Below, piece by piece: positions 9,260-19,001 of a DNA stretch of 64,000 nucleotides (within the stretch, counting starts at the first letter, position 1; each line of letters starts with the position of its first letter). The notes beneath the pieces were generated by a model. It was not told the origin of the DNA and did not search any database. It saw only the letters and a program-made list of their open reading frames with translations. The stretch is from NCBI RefSeq assembly GCF_000340565.2, contig NZ_CP007203.1:722297-786296 (forward strand), read 5' to 3'. The DNA comes from Nodularia spumigena CCY9414 (GTDB lineage: Bacteria; Cyanobacteriota; Cyanobacteriia; Cyanobacteriales; Nostocaceae). Both the position numbers and the translations under genes were made by a program.

Positions 9260-10888
9260 TTAAAAAACTTGAATTAATTGGTGTTTTTGGACAGTACCAA
9301 TAACTTGGTGGGGTGTGGTTAATTCCGCCCCTTGGTTTGCAGAAATCCAAGCGTAGCTAGAACTTGGTAATTCGGTAATTGAATTTACTTGTTTACCATG
9401 AACGGGAGTATAAAAATTGAGTAATACCCCAGTTTTACCTTCTACCTGCAAAAAATAAATAGGGTGATTCTGCACAATTGAGGCGATCGCAGGTTGTTGC
9501 AGAAACACCCTCACATCCGGGTTATAGTCACCTAATAAGCCTAAATTTCCAGCCACAGCCAAACCTAACCAACAAGGAATTAACCAACCCGCCACCCAAT
9601 ACTCAAACTGGTAACGACCAATCCACACCAGGGGCAAAATTAACCACCCAAACCCCATAATTAAGCCCAGCAAGGCGTACTGGCGAACCTCCACACCATC
9701 CACCCCAATTAAAATAACTATCCCTGCTACCACCAATAAAATACCCAATCCGCCAAAGGTATAACTGAGAACACCAGCAACTTTCCTGATTAATTTTCTA
9801 TCTCCCCATTTCCCCAACCAACTTAAACCCACAGCCGCAAGCATTGCTATAAAAGGGTAAAGACAAAGGCTATAGTGAGACAGACGAGTTGAGAAAACAC
9901 TCAGTTCAACAAACAGCGTCAGTGGGAAACCAACTAATATTAATTGGTAGCGAGGAATGGGACGACGCAGCAGCAAAAATAAGCCTAAAAGACTCAAAAA
10001 GAACCAGGGAAAGGCTTTTAGTGGCACATTCCACAAATAGAAAATTATGCCATTTCCACCACGCTCATTAGAACCCAACTGAAAAACAAACCTGAATAAT
10101 TCTTCATAACTATCATTGCCATAACGCATCCAATTCAGCCATAGCCAAACCGAGGTAGGAATTAAACCCACTGCAAAACCTAAATATAAACCAGGGTTGG
10201 TCAGATGGCGATGACGGCGATGTTCTCCAATTAAATAAGGTAATAAAGCGACAATTGGCAGAAAAATCATAAAGCTTCTAACTAAGAAGCCTAACCCCAA
10301 ACTTAAGCCAGCGATAAAAGTCCAAAAATAGCCATATTTAGGATGTAATTCTGCTTTCAGGAAAGAGAAAATAGCTAACAATACTAAAAAAATCATGGGT
10401 ACATCTGGTGTACCTAAGCGGCAATATTGCAGCCAGAGAAATTGTACACTTAAAATTAAACCTGCTAGCCAAGCTAATTTTTGATTGAGCAGAATTTTAC
10501 CAATTTCATATATTAGTAATACGCTCAAAATCCCAATAATCATGCTAGGTAATCGCACACTAGCTTCACTGATACCAAATAATTGATATGAAATGGCAAT
10601 TATCCAATAAGGGCCAGGGGTTTTATGATGAACAGTACCCCAAGGCGCTATCCAATCACCAGATTCAAACATTACACGCGATCGCCTGGCGTAAAGCCCT
10701 TCATCATGCGCCATCAGGCTATTATCCCCAGAACTAAATAGCAATAAGGGGAGTATCCACAGCAGTAAACTGAGATAAGGAAATACCGAGGAAAAGCGGA
10801 TTTGCTGCCAAATAGGTGCTAATAAACGAAATCTATACAACATTGATTTAATATTGACGCTCTCCTGATTTTTAGCCCAGAGATTCAT
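9260..10888 (-). CDS. PMT/ArnT-type polyprenyl-phosphate glycosyltransferase
   Basis: The 542-residue membrane protein has about a dozen hydrophobic helices. The first periplasmic loop reads LMAHDEGLYARRSRVM and WGTVHHKTPGPYWII; the acidic residue pair and this loop are the hallmark of the GT39/GT83 superfamily (protein mannosyltransferases, ArnT), which transfers sugars from polyprenyl phosphate donors on the outer face of the membrane. Substrate and acceptor are unknown. The gene stands alone, divergent from the methyltransferase at 10957. Confidence 0.88.
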   Translation of the reverse strand: MNLWAKNQESVNIKSMLYRFRLLAPIWQQIRFSSVFPYLSLLLWILPLLLFSSGDNSLMAHDEGLYARRSRVMFESGDWIAPWGTVHHKTPGPYWIIAISYQLFGISEASVRLPSMIIGILSVLLIYEIGKILLNQKLAWLAGLILSVQFLWLQYCRLGTPDVPMIFLVLLAIFSFLKAELHPKYGYFWTFIAGLSLGLGFLVRSFMIFLPIVALLPYLIGEHRRHRHLTNPGLYLGFAVGLIPTSVWLWLNWMRYGNDSYEELFRFVFQLGSNERGGNGIIFYLWNVPLKAFPWFFLSLLGLFLLLRRPIPRYQLILVGFPLTLFVELSVFSTRLSHYSLCLYPFIAMLAAVGLSWLGKWGDRKLIRKVAGVLSYTFGGLGILLVVAGIVILIGVDGVEVRQYALLGLIMGFGWLILPLVWIGRYQFEYWVAGWLIPCWLGLAVAGNLGLLGDYNPDVRVFLQQPAIASIVQNHPIYFLQVEGKTGVLLNFYTPVHGKQVNSITELPSSSYAWISANQGAELTTPHQVIGTVQKHQLIQVF

Positions 10889-10956
10889 TAAGATACAAGA
10901 TATTAGCTAAAAACTCATAATTGGGCAAAAAACTTGCACAAGATAGATAAATCTTT

Positions 10957-11610
10957 ATGATGCTCAAACCCGATCAACGCCAGAAATTAGACGATACAGA
11001 CGATCAGCTGTTTTACGACTATCCCCGCTTCGTCACCCATGTCGATGATGGATTTATTCAACAGCTAACGGATTTATATAGCGATCGCCTCCAACCCAAC
11101 ACCCTTATACTAGACATGATGAGCAGTTGGGTGTCCCATCTCCCCGCAGAAATGGAATTTGCTCATATTGAGGGACACGGACTCAACGCCGAGGAACTAG
11201 CACGAAATCGCCGTTTAAATCATTACTTTGTCCAGAATCTGAATCAGCAGCCTCAACTACCCCTACCAGACCAAAGTTTTGATGCTGTTTTGAATTGCGT
11301 TTCTGTACAATATTTGCAGTATCCAGAAGCCATATTTGCTGAAATTCATCGTATCCTTAAACCTGGTGGTGTAGCAATTATCAGCTTTTCCAACCGGATG
11401 TTTTTCCAAAAAGCGATTCAAGCTTGGCGAGACGCTTCAGAAACTACTAGGGTGGAATTAGTCAAGCAATACTTCACCTCAGTACCTGGATTTACAGTTC
11501 CAGAGGTAATTGTGAATAAATCCACAGCGCCGAATTTTTTACAGTGGTTAGGTGCTGGTGGTGGAGACCCATTCTATGCTGTAATAGCACACCGCATTCC
11601 TCAAAGTTGA
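10957..11610 (+). CDS. SAM-dependent methyltransferase (type 11 fold)
   Basis: The 217-residue protein has a class I methyltransferase core. LILDMMSSWVSHLP stands in motif I position (unusual, lacking a Gly-rich DxGxG loop), FAHIEGHGLNAEEL follows, then QSFDAVLNCVSVQYL (motif IV) and EIHRILKPGGVAIISFSNRMF (motif V-VI). The second half is typical of Methyltransf_11 proteins, while motif I is degenerate, so activity is not assured. The lipoprotein at 11631 follows on the same strand after 20 bp. Confidence 0.82.
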   Translation: MMLKPDQRQKLDDTDDQLFYDYPRFVTHVDDGFIQQLTDLYSDRLQPNTLILDMMSSWVSHLPAEMEFAHIEGHGLNAEELARNRRLNHYFVQNLNQQPQLPLPDQSFDAVLNCVSVQYLQYPEAIFAEIHRILKPGGVAIISFSNRMFFQKAIQAWRDASETTRVELVKQYFTSVPGFTVPEVIVNKSTAPNFLQWLGAGGGDPFYAVIAHRIPQS

Positions 11611-11630
11611 AACATCAGGAACAACCAAAA

Positions 11631-12143
11631 ATGAATTTCTCTCGCGTATCTAAAATTTTACCTGCTTTGTTACTGTCAGTTTTACTACTGACCACCGCTT
11701 GTACTCCCCAAGAACCCGGTCGTTTTGACCAAGTACAGCAAGAAAGTACCCAACAAAAAAGAGGTCAAGCAGTTGACGCAAAAGCTACTCAAGGTGGAGA
11801 ATTTAATAAATTCTTTCCTGCTGCTGATGATGACTACGAGAGAGTATTTACCCAAGAGAAAAAAGGTTTTGCAGAAGCTAAATTAAAGAAAGACGGCAAA
11901 GAGTTAGCAATGCTAGCTGTTTCTGATACCAGCAGCACACCAAAAACAGCAGAAAGTTACTCTAATAGCACTAAAACAATTGCAGGTTATCCAGCGCGGG
12001 AAATTGGCAATACCCAAACAGCAGTTCTGGTAAATAATCGTTACCAAGTAAAAGTATTATCCCGTGATCCGTCATTTACGGCAAGCGATCGCGCCGATTG
12101 GATCGAGAAATTTAATCTTGATGGTTTAGCGACATTGAAATAA
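11631..12143 (+). CDS. Putative lipoprotein, unknown function
   Basis: The start is ATG at 11631, because it begins a clean lipoprotein signal: basic N-terminus, hydrophobic stretch LPALLLSVLLLTTAC with Cys at about residue 23, then a charged mature part. The frame is open further upstream into the methyltransferase, but that extension has no signal and is an overlap artefact. The mature protein of about 148 residues is rich in Lys, Asp and Thr and has no motif I recognise. It probably sits on the periplasmic face of a membrane. It is close behind the methyltransferase and likely cotranscribed. Confidence 0.75.
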   Translation: MNFSRVSKILPALLLSVLLLTTACTPQEPGRFDQVQQESTQQKRGQAVDAKATQGGEFNKFFPAADDDYERVFTQEKKGFAEAKLKKDGKELAMLAVSDTSSTPKTAESYSNSTKTIAGYPAREIGNTQTAVLVNNRYQVKVLSRDPSFTASDRADWIEKFNLDGLATLK

Positions 12144-12314
12144 GTTTAACGGAACACCAGAAAATAAATTATCCCATTTTGTGGGAGAGGGCAAGGACTG
12201 CCCGTCCTTAGTGATTAGCAGGAAAGATATCTGCTCCACCAGAAAATTTGGAATATTTTTTTATTTCTCAGTTCCTAAGTACCCCAAATTAACACCCCAA
12301 ATCAGGAGATTCTT

Positions 12315-13202
12315 GTGAACAAACCGATTTTTGAATTAGTTGATGAACTTCCAACTAGTAACTTGACCATTTCCATGTTGAACGCCCTGGATTTTGTCGC
12401 TCCTAGACAGTGGGAAAACACTGTAGGTTTTGTCAACACCATTAAGAAGGTAACTGGTGAAACTGACGAAGATTTAATTCAGCAAATTGGAGAAAGAGCG
12501 ATTTATCTTTATAATGACCGCTCCCAAGGATACCAACGAGCAATGTGGCTTTATCAAACTGTAGATACGACAGATAAAGCCCTGGGTGCAGCAGCTTTAG
12601 CGAACAAAATCGGTGAAAAAATTCCTCTGTTGGGTTTTTTAAATAAGGTAACTCCCAAGGCCGACAAAGCCCAAACTATTGATTTGTGTCTCAAATTAGT
12701 GGTAGAACTAGTAGCTTTTTGCCAAATTAACGGCATTCCCGGAGACAGCATCGGCGATTTTGTCGGTTCTTTGGGTGAGTATAGTGGAGAGTCCCTGATT
12801 CGGATGGTGGCTTTGGTTTGTGTTGATGGTTTAATACCCCTAGGGCCAGACTTCATTGATAAAGCCTTATCTGGACTTAATCAAATGAATCCCCAGGAGT
12901 TACAACAAAACTCGACTTTTCAAGGTATCCAAGATGCAATTCCCGGTAACAGTGCTGCTGGTAAATTAAACTTTATTGGCGAAAGCTTTGATTCTGTTAA
13001 AGGTTGGATGGATGGAATTGTGAGCCAAAATAATTTAACACCACAAAAAGTAGTGGGTAATTTGCAAAGTTTTGTGCAACTTGCTGATGATAAGTTAGAT
13101 TATCTAGCCGCATTTTTGGATGTAGCCACAAATTACTACGAACACACAGGTACACAAACTTTAGCACGTCGCTTGATTGAACGCGCTGTAGCTGAAATTT
13201 AA
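12315..13202 (+). CDS. Hypothetical all-helical protein, unknown function
   Basis: A 295-residue protein starting at GTG 12315 with AGGAG upstream. It appears helical throughout, with no signal peptide and only moderately hydrophobic stretches (around 120-150). Repeated motifs such as FVNTIKKVTGETDEDLIQQIGERA and IDLCLKLVVELVAFC are of no family I can name. Gly/Asn/Pro-rich turns separate the helices. Composition and HIP1 context look native. No neighbour gives a function. Confidence 0.7.
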   Translation: MNKPIFELVDELPTSNLTISMLNALDFVAPRQWENTVGFVNTIKKVTGETDEDLIQQIGERAIYLYNDRSQGYQRAMWLYQTVDTTDKALGAAALANKIGEKIPLLGFLNKVTPKADKAQTIDLCLKLVVELVAFCQINGIPGDSIGDFVGSLGEYSGESLIRMVALVCVDGLIPLGPDFIDKALSGLNQMNPQELQQNSTFQGIQDAIPGNSAAGKLNFIGESFDSVKGWMDGIVSQNNLTPQKVVGNLQSFVQLADDKLDYLAAFLDVATNYYEHTGTQTLARRLIERAVAEI

Positions 13203-13204
13203 TT

Positions 13205-13384
13205 AAAGTCTCCCCTTTGTTTGCTAAGGACAGGGGTGGGAATTTCAGTAAATTCTCCCCTCTCCTTGATAAGGACAGGGGTGGGAATTTCAGTAAAGTC
13301 TCCCCTTTGTTTGCTAAGGACAGGGGTGGGAATTTCAGTAAATTCTCCCCTCTCCTTGATAAGGAGAGGGGTTGGGGGTGAGGT
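13205..13384. repeat. Tandem array of four 45-bp units (A-B-A-B')
   Basis: Units begin at 13205, 13250, 13295 and 13340. Units one and three are identical over the compared stretch; two and four differ from them by CTCTCCTTGAT against CTTTGTTTGCT. Each has the core CTCCCC...AAGGA(C/G)AGGGG and can form a hairpin. The last unit ends in GGGGTGAGGTT, linking it to the dispersed hairpins at 4121 and 43704. Confidence 0.85.
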
Positions 13385-13487
13385 TCTATATTTTATTTAG
13401 CTATGATTTAGAAATAAAATCTGATACTTGGCCTATATATCGAGGGCATAATAAGCTAAAGAAACAATCCCTCTGAGCGTCGCTGCA

Positions 13488-16400
13488 ATGTCAATATTCT
13501 CTGATACCAGATTCACTATTCCTGGATATCGCATTACCCAGCAAATATATTCGAGCAACAAAACCCTAGTTTATCGAGGTATCAGAGAAAACGACCAAAA
13601 AAGCGTCATCATCAAACTGATGCGGAACGAACACCCTACATTCGGCGAAATTTCCCAGTTACGTCATCAGTATACCATCACCAAAGACCTTGATATTCCT
13701 GGCATAGTCAAACCTTTAAGCTTAGAAAATTACCGCAACAGTGAAGTTCTAATTATGGAGGACTTTGGCGGTATATCGCTCAAAGATTGGACAGTTGGGA
13801 AACAGCACAAACCAGGAAATGGTTTAGCGCTCAGAGAGTTTTTTCAGATTGCTATAGAAATAGTATCTACTATAGAGGGACTACATAGCGATAGCGTTCG
13901 CGAAGCGTGTGCCTTGCACTCAGCGCTCCGAAGGAATCGCATCATCCATAAAGATATCAAACCCGCCAATATAGTAATTGACCCCAAAACTCTGGAAGTC
14001 AAACTGATAGACTTCAGTATTGCTACCCTATTACCGCGAGAAATTCAATTCCAGATCAACCCCAATGTTTTAGAAGGGACATTAGCTTATATGTCCCCGG
14101 AACAAACAGGAAGGATGAACCGAGGTATTGATTACCGCAGTGATTTTTATTCCTTGGGTGTGACATTTTTTGAACTCCTCACAGGTGAGTTACCCTTCAC
14201 AACTAAAGACCCAATGGAGTTAGTCTACTGTCACATTGCTAAACAGCCTCCCACAGCGAACCAAATTAACCCCAATATTCCGCCCATACTGTCTTTAATC
14301 ATCAGCAAACTGATGGCAAAAAATGCCGAAGACCGTTATCAAAGCGCCTACGGACTTAAATATGATTTAGAAAAATGTCACCAGCAGTGGGAAGAGACAG
14401 GAAATATCACCAGCTTCGAGTTAGGAGAAAAAGATATATCTGACCGTTTCCTGATTCCCGAAAAACTCTATGGACGCGACGCAGAAGTAAAAAAACTACT
14501 TGCAGCTTTTGAGCGTGTCAGTAGTGGTACAACAGAAATGATTTTGGTGACAGGATTTTCTGGTATTGGCAAAACAGCAGTAGTCAATGAGATTCACAAA
14601 CCAATTTTGCGCCAACGTAGTTATTTTATTAAAGGAAAATATGACCAATTTAAACGGGAAATTCCCTTGTCAGGATTTATCCAAGCCTTTCGGGATTTAA
14701 TCGCCCAAATACTATTAGAAACCGATGCCGAAATTGCCCAATGGAAAACTCAAATATTGTCGGCTTTGGGTACACAAGGTCAAGTAATTGTTAATCTCAT
14801 TCCTGAACTGGAACTAATTATTGGTAAGCAACCGCAGGTGGCAGAAGTATCTGGCTCTGCTGCTGAAAATCGATTTAATTTATTATTGCAAAGATTTATC
14901 CGAGTCTTCATGACTAAGGAACATCCTTTGGTAATATTTCTCGATGACTTGCAATGGGCAGATTTCACATCCTTGAAATTAATTCAATTATTAAACAGTG
15001 CCAGCAATGATTCCGAAAATATTGCCATGAGTGCTACACTGGAAAAACAAAAAAGTCTCTTAATTATTGGTGCTTATCGGGATAACGAAGTTAACAATGC
15101 ACATCCATTACATTTGGCTATTAATGAAATAAAAAAACAGGCATCTACTCTTAATTATATCAGGTTAAAGCCTTTAACGCAAGCTGATTTAAATCAGTTA
15201 ATTGCTGATAGTTTGCGTTGGGGAGAAAATCAGGCGATCGCCTTGAGACAAATGGTATTTGCTAAAACCAAAGGCAATCCTTTTTTTATCCATGAATTTC
15301 TCAAAGCTTTACATAAAAATGGATTATTTAAATTTAATTTTGAACTGGGTAATTGGCAGTATAAGCTATCAGGAATACAAGCATTAGCGCTCACAGATGA
15401 TGTAGTTGAATTTATGTCAATTCAACTAATGAAGCTACCAATGCCAACTCAGGAAGTTCTGAAGTTAGCAGCTTGTGTAGGGAACCAATTTGACTTAAAA
15501 ACTCTGGCGATTGTCTATGAGCAATTAGCGGTAGATACAGCTTCGGACTTATGGCCAGCATTATTGCAAGGGCTAGTTTTACTGCGAGGTGAAATGAGCC
15601 AGTTAGTCGTCAAAGATAGTCATAACCAATCACCTAAATATAAATTTATCCATGACCGTGTACAACAAGCTGCTTATGCTTTAATTCCTGAATCAAAAAA
15701 ACAGTCAATTCACCTAAGAATTGGGAAATTGTTATTAAATAACACTTCAAAGTCTGAAAGGGAAGACCTGATTTTTGAACTGGTAAATCAATTTAATATC
15801 GCCATACCTTTAATTCATCTTCCCGCAGAACGCCAGCAATTAGCTGAAATGAATCTTGTGGCTGGAAGAAAAGCTGTGAAATCAATGGCTTATCCCTCAG
15901 CCCTGAAGTATTTAAATACTGGAATTAAACTACTTGCAGATGATAGCTGGGAGACACAATATCAGTTAACCTTGGCTTTGTATGAAACAGCAGCAGATGT
16001 AGCATATCTCGGTCGCAATTTTGAGGAAATGGAAGAATTAGGAGAGGTCATACTGCAACGAGCGAAAACCGTGCTAGAGAAAGTGAAAGTTTATGAAATC
16101 AAAATTCTGGCTTATACATCGCAGAATAGATTGTTGGAAGCGATCGCGATCGCCCGACAAGTATTACAATATTTAGGTCTGACTTTCCCTGATTCCCCAA
16201 GCGCAAGTGATATCCAGAAAGGTCTTGCAGAAACCACAGCACTGCTAGCAGATAAAACCGTTGCAGATTTGTTCAACTTACCATTGATGACCGATGAAAA
16301 GCAATTGGCAATTATTCGCATTTTCGCCAGTATGGGCGCTGCGACTTATATGGCAAATCCCCTATTATTCCCAATAATTATTTGTTCACAGGTGAAGTTA

Positions 16401-19001
16401 TCAATTCAGTATGGAAATGATCCTTTAGGTGCTACTTCTTATGCAGGTTATGCCATTATTTTAAATGGGATTCAGAAAGATATTGAGCTAGCAGTTGAGT
16501 TTGGTAATTTAGCTCTGAAGTTAACTGATAAATTTAATGACCCAGATATAAAAGCTAAAGTAATATATCCATTAGGAACATTCGTTTTTCATGGAAAGTA
16601 CCACATTCGAGAATGTTTACGAATTTTGTTAGACGGCTACCAAACTTCATTAGAAATAGGTAATTTTCAATATGTTGGTTACTGTATAAATGATATTTGT
16701 CACCAATCATATTTTATGGGTAAAGAATTAACAAGCCTGAAAGAACAAGTTAGAGACTACAGTCATGTACTCAAAAAAATCAAGCAAGCAAGCATCTTGA
16801 ACTATGCTCAAATATGTTTGCAAAGTATTATCAAGTTGTTAGGTAATCCTGATGATGCCTCTAAGATCATAGGCGAGGCATATAATGAGGATAGATCATT
16901 GCTGCTGCTAATAAATGCCAATGATATCAGTGGATTGCAATATTACTATTTATATAAACTCATCCCCTGCTATTTATTTGGGAACTTTGTTAAAGCCCAA
17001 GAAAATTGTAGTCAAGGAAAAAAATATTTAGCAACAACTCCTGGTTTAACAACCCAGCCTGTATTTTATTTTTATGATTCTCTCATAGCTTTAGCCATAT
17101 ATCCAACTGTGGAAAATGAGCAAGCTAATTTACTTCAGCAGGTAGCAGATAACCAAGCACAGTTACAACACTTTGCACATCATGCACCGATGAATTATCT
17201 GCATAAGTTTTATTTAGTAGAAGCAGAAAAATATCGGGTGAGCGGTGAATATCTGCAAGCAATGGAATTATATGATCAAGCTATCTCTCTCGCCCACGAG
17301 CATGAGTTTATGAATGAAGAAGCTCTCGCTCAGGAATTAGCAGCTAAATTTTATCTGGAATGGGGAAAAACCAAAATTGCTCAAACTTATTTAATTGATG
17401 CTTACAATAGTTACATTCGCTGGGGAGCAAAAGCTAAAGTTAATGATTTGGTAAAACGTTATCCCCAATTGCTCGCGCCTATACTCCAACCAGAAAAATT
17501 AAGTCTCCCTGAAAGTGATAATCCTCCTGATTCTAGCTCTAAAAGCAGTATTTCCGACTCTTTAGATTTGGCTACTGTTATCAAAGCTTCTCAAGCACTT
17601 TCTGAGGAAATTGAGTTGGATAAACTGCTGGCTACTATCATGCAAGTTGTGATGGAAAATGCGGGAGCTTCTAAATCTGCTTTGATTTTGAGCGAAGATG
17701 AAGAATTACCCTTAATTGTCACTGCTGTGGCTTCTAGTGCAAATACTGCGGGTATGGTGACAACTTTTCCATCAATGAGCCTAGAGTTGAGCGCAGATGT
17801 TCCCGTTCCTTTGATTAAATACGTCAAACGCACCCTGGAAGTCTTCGTCAGCGATGATGCTAAAACTGTCACATTCCTCGCAGAAGATACTTATATTCTT
17901 ACTCAGCAACCTCAGAGTCTGTTATGTATCCCCATTATTAATCAGGGTAAATTGCTGGGGATTATTTATCTAGAAAACAATCTTACCATAGGAGCATTTA
18001 CAGGCGATCGCATCGAAGTTCTCAAACTCCTCACCACCCAAGCTGCAATTTCTCTAGAAAATGCCATGCTTTATAGAAGTTTCGCACAAGTGAATCAGCA
18101 ATTAGAAGCCAAAGTAGAGCAGAGAACGCAGCAACTCCACGAAAAAAATCAAAGTTTGCAACAAGCACTCTCAGAATTACAAAGTACCCAATCCCAATTA
18201 ATTCACAGTGAAAAAATGTCTTCCTTGGGACAAATGATAGCGGGAATTGCTCATGAAATTAATAATCCCATCAATTTTATTCATGGTAATATTTCCCATG
18301 TCAATCAGTATGTGCAATATTTACTAGATTTAATAGCTGTTTATCAACAAGAAGATGCAAATTTAGTTCAACAGAAAACCGCAGAAATTGATTTGGATTT
18401 CCTGAGCGAAGACTTACCGAAAATTCTCAATTCTATGAACGCTGGGAGTTCACGTATACAGAATATTATTTTGGGCTTACGCAACTTTTCCCGCCTCGAT
18501 GAAGCGCAAATGAAAGCTGTAGATATTCACGAAGGTATTGACAACACTTTAATGATTTTAGATCATCGGCTCCAGAGAAGGAGTAATTTCCCAGAAATTC
18601 AAATTATCAAAAATTACGCTAAACTACCAAAAGTTAGCTGTTTTGCTAGTCAAATGAATCAGGTATTTATGAATATATTAAATAATGCCATAGATGCTTT
18701 AGAAGATTCATTATTTAAGGGAAAAACCACAGACAATCCCATAATTGAGGTTTCCACTCAACTCATAGATGGAAATATGTTAAGGATTACCATTGCTGAT
18801 AATGCTTATGGTATGATAGAAACGGTGCAGTCAAAAATCTTTGACCCATTTTTTACTACTAAGCCTGTAGGAAGTGGGACGGGGTTGGGATTGTCTATTA
18901 GTTATCAGGTAATTGTTGGTCAGCACCAAGGCCGCTTAACCTGTAATTCTGCTCCGGGAAATGGTACAGAATTTTTGATTGATATCCCATTATCTCGTTA
19001 A
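13488..19001 (+). CDS. Giant hybrid Ser/Thr kinase - AAA ATPase - GAF - histidine kinase
   Basis: An 1837-residue cytosolic signalling protein. The order is: N-terminal Ser/Thr kinase (about 10-310; IIHKDIKPAN catalytic loop, LIDFSIA in DFG position, LAYMSPEQTGR); a PknB-linked P-loop ATPase (about 325-650; VTGFSGIGKTAV Walker A, LVIFLDDLQWAD Walker B); a long helical TPR-like region to about 1330; a GAF domain (about 1380-1530); a coiled coil; and a C-terminal histidine kinase with H-box GIAHEINNP (His about 1589), N-box NILNNAIDAL and GTGLGLSIS. This is the architecture of cyanobacterial HstK-type kinases. Two oddities: a 16-residue repeat-derived insertion before the catalytic loop, and Ala at about 1773 in the G1 box (DNAYG). 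Its stop overlaps that of the convergent gene. Confidence 0.93.
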   Translation: MSIFSDTRFTIPGYRITQQIYSSNKTLVYRGIRENDQKSVIIKLMRNEHPTFGEISQLRHQYTITKDLDIPGIVKPLSLENYRNSEVLIMEDFGGISLKDWTVGKQHKPGNGLALREFFQIAIEIVSTIEGLHSDSVREACALHSALRRNRIIHKDIKPANIVIDPKTLEVKLIDFSIATLLPREIQFQINPNVLEGTLAYMSPEQTGRMNRGIDYRSDFYSLGVTFFELLTGELPFTTKDPMELVYCHIAKQPPTANQINPNIPPILSLIISKLMAKNAEDRYQSAYGLKYDLEKCHQQWEETGNITSFELGEKDISDRFLIPEKLYGRDAEVKKLLAAFERVSSGTTEMILVTGFSGIGKTAVVNEIHKPILRQRSYFIKGKYDQFKREIPLSGFIQAFRDLIAQILLETDAEIAQWKTQILSALGTQGQVIVNLIPELELIIGKQPQVAEVSGSAAENRFNLLLQRFIRVFMTKEHPLVIFLDDLQWADFTSLKLIQLLNSASNDSENIAMSATLEKQKSLLIIGAYRDNEVNNAHPLHLAINEIKKQASTLNYIRLKPLTQADLNQLIADSLRWGENQAIALRQMVFAKTKGNPFFIHEFLKALHKNGLFKFNFELGNWQYKLSGIQALALTDDVVEFMSIQLMKLPMPTQEVLKLAACVGNQFDLKTLAIVYEQLAVDTASDLWPALLQGLVLLRGEMSQLVVKDSHNQSPKYKFIHDRVQQAAYALIPESKKQSIHLRIGKLLLNNTSKSEREDLIFELVNQFNIAIPLIHLPAERQQLAEMNLVAGRKAVKSMAYPSALKYLNTGIKLLADDSWETQYQLTLALYETAADVAYLGRNFEEMEELGEVILQRAKTVLEKVKVYEIKILAYTSQNRLLEAIAIARQVLQYLGLTFPDSPSASDIQKGLAETTALLADKTVADLFNLPLMTDEKQLAIIRIFASMGAATYMANPLLFPIIICSQVKLSIQYGNDPLGATSYAGYAIILNGIQKDIELAVEFGNLALKLTDKFNDPDIKAKVIYPLGTFVFHGKYHIRECLRILLDGYQTSLEIGNFQYVGYCINDICHQSYFMGKELTSLKEQVRDYSHVLKKIKQASILNYAQICLQSIIKLLGNPDDASKIIGEAYNEDRSLLLLINANDISGLQYYYLYKLIPCYLFGNFVKAQENCSQGKKYLATTPGLTTQPVFYFYDSLIALAIYPTVENEQANLLQQVADNQAQLQHFAHHAPMNYLHKFYLVEAEKYRVSGEYLQAMELYDQAISLAHEHEFMNEEALAQELAAKFYLEWGKTKIAQTYLIDAYNSYIRWGAKAKVNDLVKRYPQLLAPILQPEKLSLPESDNPPDSSSKSSISDSLDLATVIKASQALSEEIELDKLLATIMQVVMENAGASKSALILSEDEELPLIVTAVASSANTAGMVTTFPSMSLELSADVPVPLIKYVKRTLEVFVSDDAKTVTFLAEDTYILTQQPQSLLCIPIINQGKLLGIIYLENNLTIGAFTGDRIEVLKLLTTQAAISLENAMLYRSFAQVNQQLEAKVEQRTQQLHEKNQSLQQALSELQSTQSQLIHSEKMSSLGQMIAGIAHEINNPINFIHGNISHVNQYVQYLLDLIAVYQQEDANLVQQKTAEIDLDFLSEDLPKILNSMNAGSSRIQNIILGLRNFSRLDEAQMKAVDIHEGIDNTLMILDHRLQRRSNFPEIQIIKNYAKLPKVSCFASQMNQVFMNILNNAIDALEDSLFKGKTTDNPIIEVSTQLIDGNMLRITIADNAYGMIETVQSKIFDPFFTTKPVGSGTGLGLSISYQVIVGQHQGRLTCNSAPGNGTEFLIDIPLSR
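13887..13934 (+). repeat. 48-bp dispersed-repeat insertion inside the kinase domain
   Basis: Kinases of this family usually read GLH-x-N-R-I-I-H-K-D without a gap. Here 16 extra codons (residues about 134-149) separate GLH from NRIIHKD. The inserted DNA contains GCGTTCGCGAAGCGTGTGCC, a close relative of dispersed repeats at 41788, 44550 and 58740. It is in frame and keeps the reading frame open. Confidence 0.75.

Noticed and set aside
11544-11630. Extended start of the lipoprotein within the methyltransferase gene
   Set aside because: The extension would put the signal peptide in the middle of the protein; ATG 11631 gives a proper lipoprotein signal.
13205-13384. Regular direct repeats that might be a CRISPR array
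   Set aside because: The units are contiguous with no unique spacers, are 45 bp long and belong to a dispersed hairpin family; no cas genes are near.
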